A DNA stretch of 64,000 nt, from positions 186,001-250,000 of the forward strand of contig CAVVIH010000005.1 in assembly GCA_963748295.1 (NCBI GenBank). Reading direction: 5' to 3'. The notes under the pieces were generated by a model, which saw only the letters and a list, made by a program, of their open reading frames with translations, did not search any database and was not told where the DNA came from. A program made the translations under genes and the position numbers. Within the stretch, counting starts at the first letter, position 1. Each line of letters begins with the position of its first letter. Shown in pieces: positions 1 through 10,545 of this stretch. The stretch is from CAVVIH01 sp963748295. GTDB taxonomy: Bacteria; Acidobacteriota; Vicinamibacteria; Vicinamibacterales; 2-12-FULL-66-21.

Positions 1-1243
1 CCCCCTTCGCGAGCTCCAGCCGCGCCAGGTGCATTTGCGCGGCGCCGGCGCGCGGGTTGATCTCCACGACCTTGCGGAACGCACGCTCGGCTTCCTCGAA
101 GTCCTCGCGCGCGGTCGCGGTCAGCCCGAGCGTGTAATGGGCGAGCGCCGATCCTGCATCCGCCTTGACCGCTTCCCGTGCCTGAACCGTCGCTTCGTCG
201 GTCTTGCCGTCGTCGAGGAGCAGGCGCGCCTTGAGCGACCGCGCTTCGGCGTCGCGCCCTTTCTCGGTCAGCAGCTGATCCAGCAGCTGGTGCGCTTCGG
301 CCTTCTTGCCAGCAGAGTACTCAATCGACGCGATGCGCAGCCTGGCCGTGCGCGCCTCGGTCTTGTTGGAAGCCGCCGCCACCTCGTTCAGCACCGCCAG
401 GCCGGCGTCGCGGCGGTTGAGGCCGATGTAGAAGTCCGCCAGCGCCAGCTGTCCGCCCGGCTCGTGAGCGAGCGCCTTGAAGTGCGGCTCCGCAAGCGGC
501 GCCCGCCGCGTCGTCAGGTACAACAGCGCGAGGGCACGGTGAGCAGCGGCATTGTCGGCATCGCGCGACAGCGTGTCGGTCAGCGTGCGTTCTGCCGCCG
601 CGGTATCACCGGTCGCCCAATAGAAGTTCGCCAGCGCGATGCGCGCATCGCTCGACTCGGGCGCAAGCTCGACGGCGCGGCGAAACGCTTCGCCGGCCTC
701 GGTCTTTCGGCCGCCTTTGAAGCGCACCGCGCCGAGCGACGTCCAGGCGGGCGCGTAGGCCGGATCCATGCTGATCGCCTGCTCGATCTGTTTGATCGCG
801 CTGCCCGCGTCGTTCAGGCCGGCCATCGCGTTGCCGAGCAGAATGTGCGCCGGAGCGCTGCGCGAGTCGGCCTTGAGCGCCAGCTCCGCACGCGTTCTCG
901 CCGCTTCGAACTCGCCCGCGACCAGCAGCAGTGTCCCTGCCTTCAGCTGCGCATCGACGTTCGACGGATCCAGATCGGCCGCCCGCGCGTACCAGCCGTA
1001 CGCCTTCACGTGATCGCCCGATGCCTCGTACGCCTGCGCCAGCTTGTAATGCGCCTCGGCGTGGGGCGGAACCGCATTCACCGCGTTGCGGTACTCGATG
1101 ATCGCTTCCTTCAGCTTCTTCTGCTGAACGTAGGCATCGCCGCTGGTGATGAAGTCCCGCGCGGCGACCTGCGGGTCCTTCGAGCAGGCGCCCGACAGCA
1201 AGGCGACACAGAGGATGGACGCGAACGCGAATCTCGAATTCAT
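1..1243 (-). CDS. TPR-repeat lipoprotein of the exosortase system (PrsT-like), 3' end outside window
   Basis: About 414 codons are visible and the gene runs off the left edge. It starts with a lipoprotein signal peptide (MNSRFAFASILCVALLSGAC) with lipobox SGAC and Cys20, so the product is probably lipid-anchored in the cell envelope. The rest is a run of tetratricopeptide repeats of about 34 residues, for example HYKLAQAYEASGDHVKAY and ALANFYWATGDTAAA, which form helical scaffolds for protein contacts. Its ATG overlaps the stop of the EpsI-like gene by 4 nt (ATGA), so it is translationally coupled to the exosortase genes. A TPR lipoprotein in this place matches the PrsT-type proteins of PEP-CTERM systems; that family assignment is by context and architecture. 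Confidence 0.85.
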   Translation of the reverse strand, partial: MNSRFAFASILCVALLSGACSKDPQVAARDFITSGDAYVQQKKLKEAIIEYRNAVNAVPPHAEAHYKLAQAYEASGDHVKAYGWYARAADLDPSNVDAQLKAGTLLLVAGEFEAARTRAELALKADSRSAPAHILLGNAMAGLNDAGSAIKQIEQAISMDPAYAPAWTSLGAVRFKGGRKTEAGEAFRRAVELAPESSDARIALANFYWATGDTAAAERTLTDTLSRDADNAAAHRALALLYLTTRRAPLAEPHFKALAHEPGGQLALADFYIGLNRRDAGLAVLNEVAAASNKTEARTARLRIASIEYSAGKKAEAHQLLDQLLTEKGRDAEARSLKARLLLDDGKTDEATVQAREAVKADAGSALAHYTLGLTATAREDFEEAERAFRKVVEINPRAGAAQMHLARLELAKG

Positions 1244-1869
1244 GGAAGATGACGTGAAAGGTGCGGCAGCAGCGCACCGGCAAACGCGGTGAGTTCCCCG
1301 GTGGCGGCCGCGGGGGTCGTGACAACGGGCGAGATGATGCGGACGAGACCGCCGTTCGTCCGTCCCAGCCGCGCCGCGTCCGCCATCAGCCACAGCTTGT
1401 TCGCGTACTCGTTGGCGACGATGCGTCCGCGGCCCTGGTACCAGTAGAAGACCACCTGCGTGTTCAGTCCCTTGGAGATGACATAGCGGTTCACCTCCAC
1501 CGCGTTGTCGCCGGTCCCAAGCACTTGCCTGCCAGTTTCGACCGGCTGCCAGCCCGCGCCTGGGAGACAGTTCTGCGGCGAGTGAATCGTATCCCCCTGC
1601 CGCTGGCTGCCGTAGTAGCCGACATAGAGCGCCACGGGCGGGCCGTCGGGACGGGAGTAGTACCGGTTCAGATAGTCGTCGACGCCAAGCCTGGCGACGA
1701 CATCGTCACGGATGGGCTCGGTGTCCACGCCGTGCCACGCACCGAGTGCCGACGGCAGCTCGTTGAGGTCGGCGCGTTCCACCGCCGTCTCGGCGGAGCG
1801 GGCGCTCGCCGCGTAGGCGCCTGTGCCGAGGATCAGGAGCAGGACGATGCAGGCCCGCGCGAGCATCAT
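1240..1869 (-). CDS. epsI: EpsI-like exosortase-associated protein
   Basis: A 209-residue protein with an N-terminal signal or anchor segment (LARACIVLLLILGTGAYAA). The core carries the EpsI (DUF3485) signature: YVGYYGSQRQGDTIHSP followed by QNCLPGAGW, then VFYWYQGRGR. In related systems EpsI-like domains are either fused to the exosortase C-terminus or encoded next to it, and take part in exopolysaccharide-linked export; the biochemical role is not established. It overlaps the exosortase stop codon by 4 nt upstream and the TPR gene by 4 nt downstream, so the three are one translationally coupled unit. Two consecutive ATG codons open the frame; the first is used here. Confidence 0.88.
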   Translation of the reverse strand: MMLARACIVLLLILGTGAYAASARSAETAVERADLNELPSALGAWHGVDTEPIRDDVVARLGVDDYLNRYYSRPDGPPVALYVGYYGSQRQGDTIHSPQNCLPGAGWQPVETGRQVLGTGDNAVEVNRYVISKGLNTQVVFYWYQGRGRIVANEYANKLWLMADAARLGRTNGGLVRIISPVVTTPAAATGELTAFAGALLPHLSRHLP

Positions 1870-2723
1870 GCCTCCACTGAGGTGGCGTGGGGACGCCAGG
1901 CCGGCAACTGGATGCGCGCGAGCAGGCGCTGCACCATCACGAGTCCGATCAGCGCCACGACGAACATGATCCAGCCGGAGAACGTGTGGAAGAACCCTTC
2001 GGCCGCCGCCGGACTGGCCCAGTGCGAGGCGAGGCCGGTGCCAGCGACGCGCGTCGCGTTCGCAATGATGGCAATGGGAATTGCGGCCAGCGCGATGATC
2101 ACGCGGCCGGGCGTGCGCGGTTCGGCGAAGTAGCCCAGCAGCACGCCGAGCATCAGCAGCGACACCAGCGAACGAATGCCGCTGCACGCCTCGACCACCT
2201 CGAGCGTGATGTTCGGCAGCTGCAGGACGTTGCCCTCGCGCAGCACCGGAATGCCGGCCGCCGCGATGGCCGTCTCGCCGAGGCGCGAGGCCACCAGCTG
2301 CAGCGGAAACGCAATCTGGTTGAAGACGATCGCCGGCAGCGGAATCATGAAAAGAAGGAATGCGAGCGGGAAGAGAAGAATCCGGAAGTGCTCGCGGCCC
2401 CAGATGAAGAGCACGGCGCCGGCGAGAACGCCGATCAACGAAGAGCGAGTGAGAAAAAGCTCGGCGCCGAGGATGCCCGCCAGAAAGACGAGCAGGCTGG
2501 CGCCGAGGAGCAGCAGACCCTCCACGCCCGGCCGGATCGGCGCGTGCGCAAGCGCCGCGCGCCGTTCCCAGGCGAAGAACGCCGCAAGAGGAATGACGAA
2601 AAACCCGTGGGAGTAATCGTCGTCGCTCGCCCATTGGCTGACGAGCGACGACAGAGCACCACCATACAGCCACACGACGCCCGCGCAGACGAGCAGCACG
2701 GCCCCGACGTGGCGCTTTGACAT
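1866..2723 (-). CDS. xrt: exosortase (cysteine transpeptidase of the PEP-CTERM sorting system)
   Basis: A 285-residue polytopic inner-membrane protein with about eight hydrophobic segments. The exosortase catalytic triad is visible: Cys180 in VEACSGIRS, Arg225 in IANATRV and His246 in GFFHTFSGW. Exosortases recognise C-terminal Pro-Glu-Pro plus transmembrane plus Arg-rich tails and process the substrate at the membrane. Two candidate substrates lie directly upstream in the same operon. The start is 2 nt beyond the stop of the PEP-CTERM gene and the end overlaps the EpsI-like gene by 4 nt. Length is typical of a stand-alone exosortase without a fused EpsI domain. I cannot assign the XrtA/B/C subtype from sequence alone. 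Confidence 0.95.
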   Translation of the reverse strand: MSKRHVGAVLLVCAGVVWLYGGALSSLVSQWASDDDYSHGFFVIPLAAFFAWERRAALAHAPIRPGVEGLLLLGASLLVFLAGILGAELFLTRSSLIGVLAGAVLFIWGREHFRILLFPLAFLLFMIPLPAIVFNQIAFPLQLVASRLGETAIAAAGIPVLREGNVLQLPNITLEVVEACSGIRSLVSLLMLGVLLGYFAEPRTPGRVIIALAAIPIAIIANATRVAGTGLASHWASPAAAEGFFHTFSGWIMFVVALIGLVMVQRLLARIQLPAWRPHATSVEA

Positions 2724-2725
2724 AC

Positions 2726-3421
2726 TCAGCAGGCCTGCGCCGACGAACCGGCGCGGCGGCGGCGACGGTAGACGCCCGCAATGCCCGCCAGGCCCGTGCC
2801 GAGCAGCAGCATCGTCGCCGGTTCCGGCGAGTGCGTCCCGGCGTTGTCGCCGACGAAGCTGAAGCGGATCAGGAAGTTGCGCCCCCCGACCGCGTCACGC
2901 AGGCCGAAGTTCACCCGCGCGCTCTCAGCCCCTTGCAGCCCGCTGAACAGCAGGATGTCGCCCCGGTGCGTGCCTTCGTCCGCGAATACGTTCGCAGAAC
3001 CGCCGGCGAACACCGCGCTGCGCGTCAGCGAAGAGTCCTGCGCGAAGCTCAGGCCATCCTGGTTGTTCGAGGTCGACCATCCACTCGGTACGTAGAACGG
3101 CTGGTCAACCGTGTCGAGACGGTCGTCACCGTTGAGAGGATCCAGAATTTCCACACGCAACGTGGTGGCGCTTCCTATCCCTTCGAGGCTGAACGTGACG
3201 TTGTAGTTGGACCACGTACGCAGGCCGTTCATGAGGATCAGCCCCGTTGAACCGGCGCCGCTCATCGTGACCGTTCCAAAATCGATCATGCGATAACCGT
3301 CGTACGTCGTGCCGGTCTGCGAGAAGCCGCCCGTTGACGACTGCACGCTTACTATCGGCTCTGCTCGCGCTGCGACCGGCAGCAGCGCAGCAAGCGCCAA
3401 TGCCCCACAGACTCTTCGCAT
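2726..3421 (-). CDS. PEP-CTERM sorting domain protein
   Basis: A 231-residue secreted protein. The start at 3421 is set by a good Shine-Dalgarno (GGAAGGAGAG) and a signal peptide (MRRVCGALALAALLPVAARA). The mature part is a beta-rich domain of about 170 residues without a recognised family. The C-terminus has the exosortase signal: SPEPATMLLLGTGLAGIAG followed by YRRRRRA, that is Pro-Glu-Pro, a hydrophobic helix and an Arg cluster, with eight extra residues after it. It is 2 nt from the exosortase gene, so it is very likely a dedicated substrate, processed at the inner membrane and delivered to the surface or matrix. The function of the passenger domain is unknown. Confidence 0.9.
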   Translation of the reverse strand: MRRVCGALALAALLPVAARAEPIVSVQSSTGGFSQTGTTYDGYRMIDFGTVTMSGAGSTGLILMNGLRTWSNYNVTFSLEGIGSATTLRVEILDPLNGDDRLDTVDQPFYVPSGWSTSNNQDGLSFAQDSSLTRSAVFAGGSANVFADEGTHRGDILLFSGLQGAESARVNFGLRDAVGGRNFLIRFSFVGDNAGTHSPEPATMLLLGTGLAGIAGVYRRRRRAGSSAQAC

Positions 3422-3551
3422 ACACTCTCCTTCCGTTTTCATGGAGCGCAGGGTGCCCCTCGTACAGCTCTTCGTTTCTTCCTTCCGTTCCCGCCCCGCG
3501 GATGTCTGACCTCCGCACGAACGGGACACGCGTCCTGCCCGCAGGCGCCCC

Positions 3552-3740
3552 CTAAAAGGGCATCCGCCGCACCGCCCCGGCGATTCCGAGCAACGCGCTC
3601 CCCGAGAGGAGCAGCGCCGTCGGTTCCGTCGACGCTCGCGAGGCGACCGCGCTGACTCCGGCGCTGACGCCTGCGTGCCCATACGCGAAGGCCGTAGCCG
3701 CCGCGATCAGCACGATGACAAAGACCAGGAGTACCTTCAT
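3552..3740 (-). CDS. miniature PEP-CTERM-like protein (62 aa)
   Basis: A very short frame that is almost only targeting signals: an N-terminal signal helix (MKVLLVFVIVLIAAATAFA), about 18-20 small and polar residues, then a C-terminal tail with TEPTALLLSGSALLGIAG and a basic end (VRRMPF). The tail resembles a PEP-CTERM signal with Thr-Glu-Pro in place of Pro-Glu-Pro. The ATG at 3740 is preceded by GTAGGGAA; an in-frame GTG at 3758 would add six residues and is less likely. It is the first gene after a candidate sigma-54 promoter and lies 130 nt upstream of the larger PEP-CTERM gene. If sorted, the released peptide would be only about 20 residues. Confidence 0.6.
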   Translation of the reverse strand: MKVLLVFVIVLIAAATAFAYGHAGVSAGVSAVASRASTEPTALLLSGSALLGIAGAVRRMPF

Positions 3741-3813
3741 TTCCCTACCCAGTGCCACGAATTGCCCTGCCGTTTCCCACTCCCGAACGATTTGCCGGGA
3801 CCGTGGCCGCTAG

Positions 3814-3829
3814 TGCAAGCGATTGTCCA
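3814..3829 (-). promoter_or_regulatory. candidate sigma-54 (-24/-12) promoter of the exosortase operon
   Basis: On the minus strand the site reads TGGACAATCGCTTGCA. It keeps the -24 TGG and the -12 TTGC with exact consensus spacing, the pyrimidine before TGG and the A after GC. Predicted transcription start is near 3803, giving a 5' leader of about 63 nt before the mini PEP-CTERM gene. The GCAC part of the -24 element is imperfect (GGAC). Sigma-54 control of PEP-CTERM genes has been described for PrsK/PrsR-type systems, which fits the location. Confidence 0.55.
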
Positions 3830-3940
3830 GCCCGGTGACGAGCGGCGGAATGGCTGTGCTTCCGCCCGGCTCGGAGTCATGGTAGAGTTCCGACTTCGAT
3901 TCAGCAGGAAACCGGCGCCGGTCCGCGAGGCGCAAGGAGG

Positions 3941-4843
3941 ATGGTGGCTCCGAGGCGTTATACCGTCGTGATCGCGGACCGCTCCACCGGCACTGTCCGG
4001 CGTGTCACGATTCGTCTCTGGCCGTCGCTGGCGGTGATCGCCGGCGCACTGGCGCTTCCGCTGCTGATGGGACTCGGCGCCCGCTGGAGTGCCTCCTCCG
4101 AAATCAGTCACTGGCGATCGACCGCCGCCTCGCTCGAAATCGAAAACGCAAGCTATCGGGAAGCGACCGCGCAACTGAGCGCGCAGATCTCCGCGTTGCA
4201 GTCGGCGGTCGACGACATCGGCGAACGCGCGGCCGTCGATCCGGCCGCCAGCCGCGCGATGGATCGCCTGCCCGCCGCGGTCCGCTCGCGGGCGATGGGT
4301 GGCGCGACGGGCGCCGTCGCGCCGGTCGTCGGCGGCGCGTTCGGCACGGCGGACGCCGCCTTCACGGTGTTGAGCGATATCCTCAGCATGATCGAGACGA
4401 GGCTCGCGACGGTGCGCACCGGCGTCGAACGCCGCCAGGCGCTCGCCTCGGCGACGCCGTCGATCTGGCCGGTCACCGGCTGGCTGTCGTCGAATTTCGG
4501 CAACCGGCGCGATCCCTTCACCGGCAACTCCGACTTCCATCCCGGTCTCGACATCTCAGCCGACCGCGGCCAGCCGGTACTGGCGACCGCGGACGGCACG
4601 GTCATCAACGCCGCCTACCACGGCAGCTACGGCAACCTCGTGGTCATCGATCACGGCTTCGGCATCACGACGAAATACGGCCACCTGTCGCGCTTCGCGG
4701 TCATGAACGGCCAGCAGATCCGCCGCGGCGACCTCGTTGGCTACGTCGGATCGACCGGCCGTTCGACCAGCCCGCACCTGCACTACGAAGTGTGGGTGAA
4801 CGACAAGCTGACCAACCCCCTGCGCCTCCTGGGCCCCCGTTAG
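3941..4843 (+). CDS. M23 family metallopeptidase (LytM domain)
   Basis: A 300-residue envelope protein. A transmembrane anchor spans about residues 29-46, followed by a predicted helical or coiled stretch to about residue 170 and a LytM/M23 endopeptidase domain at about 175-300. Zinc ligands are visible as His200 and Asp204 in DFHPGLDIS and His281 in HLHYEV, with catalytic His248 in KYGHLS. M23 domains cut peptidoglycan cross-bridges or, if inactive, activate amidases; here all ligands are kept, so it is probably an active hydrolase facing the periplasm. AAGGAGG directly abuts the ATG at 3941, so initiation may use the adjacent GTG at 3944. It is 81 nt upstream of secA in the same direction. 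Confidence 0.92.
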   Translation: MVAPRRYTVVIADRSTGTVRRVTIRLWPSLAVIAGALALPLLMGLGARWSASSEISHWRSTAASLEIENASYREATAQLSAQISALQSAVDDIGERAAVDPAASRAMDRLPAAVRSRAMGGATGAVAPVVGGAFGTADAAFTVLSDILSMIETRLATVRTGVERRQALASATPSIWPVTGWLSSNFGNRRDPFTGNSDFHPGLDISADRGQPVLATADGTVINAAYHGSYGNLVVIDHGFGITTKYGHLSRFAVMNGQQIRRGDLVGYVGSTGRSTSPHLHYEVWVNDKLTNPLRLLGPR

Positions 4844-4924
4844 TCGGCCTTGAGTCCGATCGGCGAAGATTGACCGTCGCCGGAGGGTCCCGTACAATCA
4901 TTTGATACCCGCTCTACCTTCCGC

Positions 4925-7846
<2,922 letters not shown>

Positions 7847-7850
7847 GGAA

Positions 7851-7911
7851 AGGTGCCGGGTGCCAAGGTGCCAAGGTACGGTGCCAAGTGCCAGGTGCCA
7901 GGTGCCACAGT
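7851..7911. repeat. GTGCCA word array after secA
   Basis: A degenerate tandem array built on GTGCCAAG and GTGCCAG (about seven copies, 6-9 nt period). It starts 4 nt after the secA stop. The last secA codons (AAGTGCCATGGTGCATAG) already resemble the unit. Confidence 0.8.
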
Positions 7912-7927
7912 GCGAAGATCGTCGAGG

Positions 7928-7954
7928 GCAGCAGAACGTTTGCTGCTCTTTTTT
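7928..7954 (+). terminator. intrinsic terminator between secA and guaB
   Basis: GCAGCA at 7928-7933 pairs with TGCTGC at 7941-7946 across a 7-nt loop, followed by CTTTTTT at 7948-7954. It lies downstream of the word array and 26 nt before guaB, so guaB either has a promoter within this short gap or relies on read-through. Confidence 0.65.
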
Positions 7955-7980
7955 GTTTAGTGCCCTACCGAGGTTTTTGA

Positions 7981-9507
7981 ATGGAAACGAGAACTGACGT
8001 CCTCAACACCGAGCAGATTTCGGTTGGCCTGACGACGGCCCTGACCTTTGACGATGTGCTGCTGGTGCCGCGGCACTCGACCGTGGTGCCGAGCCAGGTG
8101 GACGTGACGTCGCGCGTCACGAAGAACATCAAGGTCAACGTGCCGGTGCTGAGCGCGGCGATGGACACCGTCACGGAATCCCGGCTCGCGATTGCGATGG
8201 CGCAGCAGGGCGGCATTGGCGTGATCCACAAGAACCTGACGCCCGAAGAGCAGGCCTCCGAAGTCGATCGCGTGAAGCGATCCGAGAGCGGGATGATCGT
8301 CAACCCGATTACCCTCTCGCCGTCGAACCGGATCTACGAAGCCCTCGATCTGATGAAGAAGTACCGGATCTCGGGCGTGCCGATTACGCAGGACGGCAGC
8401 AAGGAGGGGCGGCTCGTCGGCATCCTGACGAACCGCGACCTGCGGTTCGAGACCAATCTCGACCGGCCGATTGCCGACATCATGACCCGCGACCCGCTCT
8501 TCACGGTGCCAGTCGGCACCACGCTCGAACAGGCGCGCGCGATTCTTCATCGCCACAAAGTCGAGAAGCTGCTGGTCGTCGACGACCGGTTCATGTTGAA
8601 GGGGCTGATCACCGTCAAAGACATTCAGAAGATGGTCAAGTACCCGAACGCGTGCAAGGACACGCTCGGGCGGTTGCGAGTGGGGGCGGCGATTGGCGTC
8701 GGACGGGATGCGGTCGAGCGCGCCGAAGCGCTGGTCGCCGCGCACGTGGACATCCTCGTCCTGGACACCGCTCACGGGCACTCGCAGGGCGTGCTCGACA
8801 TGGTCAAGGTGCTCCGCCGCCGCTTCGCCGACGTCGACCTGATTGCCGGCAACGTGGCCACCGGGGAAGCGACCGAGGCGCTCATCACTCTCGGTGTCGA
8901 TGCGGTCAAGGTCGGCATCGGCGCCGGCTCGATCTGCACGACCCGCGTGGTCGCCGGCATCGGCGTGCCGATGGTGACCGCCGTCGCCGAGTGCGCGCGC
9001 GCCGCGGCGCGACACAAGGTGCCGATCATCGCCGACGGCGGCATCCGCTATTCAGGCGACGTCACCAAGGCGATCTCGGTCGGCGCCAGCACGGTGATGA
9101 TCGGCAGCCTGTTCGCCGGCACCGACGAGAGCCCCGGCGAGCTGATCCTCTACCAGGGCCGGAGCTTCAAGGAGTACCGCGGCATGGGCTCGCTCGGCGC
9201 GATGCGCCGCGGCAGCCGCGATCGCTACTTCCAGGACGAGTTCGATCTCGACGCCAACCCCGAGGCCGGAGAGAAGCTCGTGCCCGAGGGCATCGAGGGC
9301 CGCGTCGCGCACAAGGGCAGCGTCGCGGCAATGATTCACCAGCTCACCGGCGGCCTCCGCGCCGGGATGGGCTATTGCGGCTGCCCCGACATTCCCACCC
9401 TGCAGCGCGAAGCGCGGCTGATCCGGGTCAGCCCGGCCGGCCTGCGCGAGGGGCACGTGCACGACGTCATCATCACGAAGGAAGCCCCGAACTATCGAGT
9501 GGAATAG
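7981..9507 (+). CDS. guaB: inosine-5'-monophosphate dehydrogenase
   Basis: A 508-residue IMPDH catalysing NAD-dependent oxidation of IMP to XMP, the committed step to GMP. It has the N-terminal ALTFDDVLLVP strand, a pair of CBS domains at about residues 100-220 (VNPITLSP, DIMTRDPLFTV), and the catalytic loop GIGAGSICTTR with Cys319. The flap and phosphate-binding segments follow (DGGIRYSGD, YRGMGSLGAM). The length matches the usual bacterial enzyme. A GAGG motif lies about 9 nt before the ATG. The CBS pair is the usual site for purine-nucleotide regulation. The gene is intact. Confidence 0.99.
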   Translation: METRTDVLNTEQISVGLTTALTFDDVLLVPRHSTVVPSQVDVTSRVTKNIKVNVPVLSAAMDTVTESRLAIAMAQQGGIGVIHKNLTPEEQASEVDRVKRSESGMIVNPITLSPSNRIYEALDLMKKYRISGVPITQDGSKEGRLVGILTNRDLRFETNLDRPIADIMTRDPLFTVPVGTTLEQARAILHRHKVEKLLVVDDRFMLKGLITVKDIQKMVKYPNACKDTLGRLRVGAAIGVGRDAVERAEALVAAHVDILVLDTAHGHSQGVLDMVKVLRRRFADVDLIAGNVATGEATEALITLGVDAVKVGIGAGSICTTRVVAGIGVPMVTAVAECARAAARHKVPIIADGGIRYSGDVTKAISVGASTVMIGSLFAGTDESPGELILYQGRSFKEYRGMGSLGAMRRGSRDRYFQDEFDLDANPEAGEKLVPEGIEGRVAHKGSVAAMIHQLTGGLRAGMGYCGCPDIPTLQREARLIRVSPAGLREGHVHDVIITKEAPNYRVE

Positions 9508-9545
9508 CAATTAACGTACGCGCGGTTTCTGGCGTCCTCCTCGCC

Positions 9546-10130
9546 ATGAGACGCGCACTATCCTTCCTCTTCGTCACGGCGTTCGTCCCCGTCCTGTTCG
9601 CGCAGGACACCGAGTTCATCCAGGCGCTCGAGCGCGCGCAAGCCCAGCGGCCCGCCGCGCTGACCTCGTCGGCACGCATCGCCCCGACGAGCGAGCCCGG
9701 AACGCCGCTCGTGATTCACGGGCAGGTCTTCAACGAAGACGGCCGCAGCCCGCTGGCGGGCGCGACGGTCTTCGCCTATCACACCGATCGCGGCGGGCTC
9801 TACGACAAGCCGGGTTCGCCGCCGCATTCGTGGCGGCTGCGCGGCTGGGCGAAGGCGGACGCGCAGGGCCGCTTCGAGTTCAGCACGATCCGCCCGGGCT
9901 CGTACCCGAACACCAGCAATCCGGCGCACGTGCACTTCACCGTGTTCACCGGCGAGGCGCGATACCATGCCGGCGGGCTGCAGTTCGCGGATGATTCGCT
10001 GATTTCGGCGAGCGAACGCGCGCGGGACAAGAGCGAGGGTGAGTTCGGATCGGTCCGTCCGGTACGAACCGAAGGCGGAACCCAGCACGTCGATCTGCGG
10101 CTCCGGATCAACTCGCGGAACCGGTTCTGA
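9546..10130 (+). CDS. secreted intradiol dioxygenase-like protein
   Basis: A 194-residue protein with a signal peptide (MRRALSFLFVTAFVPVLFA). The mature domain resembles intradiol ring-cleavage dioxygenases of the protocatechuate 3,4-dioxygenase type: IHGQVFNEDGRSPLAGATV, a candidate iron-ligand Tyr in AYHTDRGGLY, then RPGSYPNTSNPAHVHFTV supplying the second Tyr and both His ligands. The full Tyr-Tyr-His-His set appears kept, so it may be catalytic, but secreted members of this group have few known substrates. It begins 38 nt after guaB. Its 3' end overlaps the convergent tsaE gene by 23 nt. An aromatic ester or lignin-type phenol substrate would be a guess. Confidence 0.8.
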   Translation: MRRALSFLFVTAFVPVLFAQDTEFIQALERAQAQRPAALTSSARIAPTSEPGTPLVIHGQVFNEDGRSPLAGATVFAYHTDRGGLYDKPGSPPHSWRLRGWAKADAQGRFEFSTIRPGSYPNTSNPAHVHFTVFTGEARYHAGGLQFADDSLISASERARDKSEGEFGSVRPVRTEGGTQHVDLRLRINSRNRF

Positions 10131-10545
10131 CGCCGGTCGCGATGGTGCGGCGGTTGTCGCCGGCGTCGCGGATGGTGACCTCGATGGCGTCGTTCGGGCG
10201 GTCGCGCCAGCGATCCGCCCACTCGATCGCGACGACGCCGTCCCCTTCGATCATCTCGTCGAGCCCGAGATCGGCGATCTCGGCAGGCTCGAGACGATAG
10301 AGGTCGACGTGAAAGAGCGGCAGCCGGCCGCCGCGGTATTCCTGGACGAGCGTGAACGTCGGGCTGGACACGTCCTCCGGCTCGGCGCCCAGGCCGCGCG
10401 CCAGCCCGCGGACGAACGCGGTCTTGCCGGCGCCCAGCTCGCCGAACAGCAGCACGACATCGCCCGCCCCAAGCACGCGCGCGAGCCGCTCCCCCGCCGC
10501 TGACGTGCCGCTCTCGCTGTCGGTCGTGACCTCTTCGGCTCTCAC
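10108..10545 (-). CDS. tsaE: tRNA threonylcarbamoyladenosine biosynthesis ATPase TsaE
   Basis: A 145-residue P-loop ATPase that works with TsaB and TsaD to make t6A37 in ANN-decoding tRNAs. Walker A is GELGAGKT, followed by SSPTFTLVQEY and FHVDLYRL, all TsaE hallmarks. The GTG start overlaps the nnr stop codon (GTGA), so the two are translationally coupled; a longer open frame upstream exists but would run through nnr. Coupling of tsaE with an nnr-type gene is common in bacteria. The 3' end overlaps the convergent dioxygenase-like gene by 23 nt. Confidence 0.95.
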   Translation of the reverse strand: MRAEEVTTDSESGTSAAGERLARVLGAGDVVLLFGELGAGKTAFVRGLARGLGAEPEDVSSPTFTLVQEYRGGRLPLFHVDLYRLEPAEIADLGLDEMIEGDGVVAIEWADRWRDRPNDAIEVTIRDAGDNRRTIATGVRTGSAS

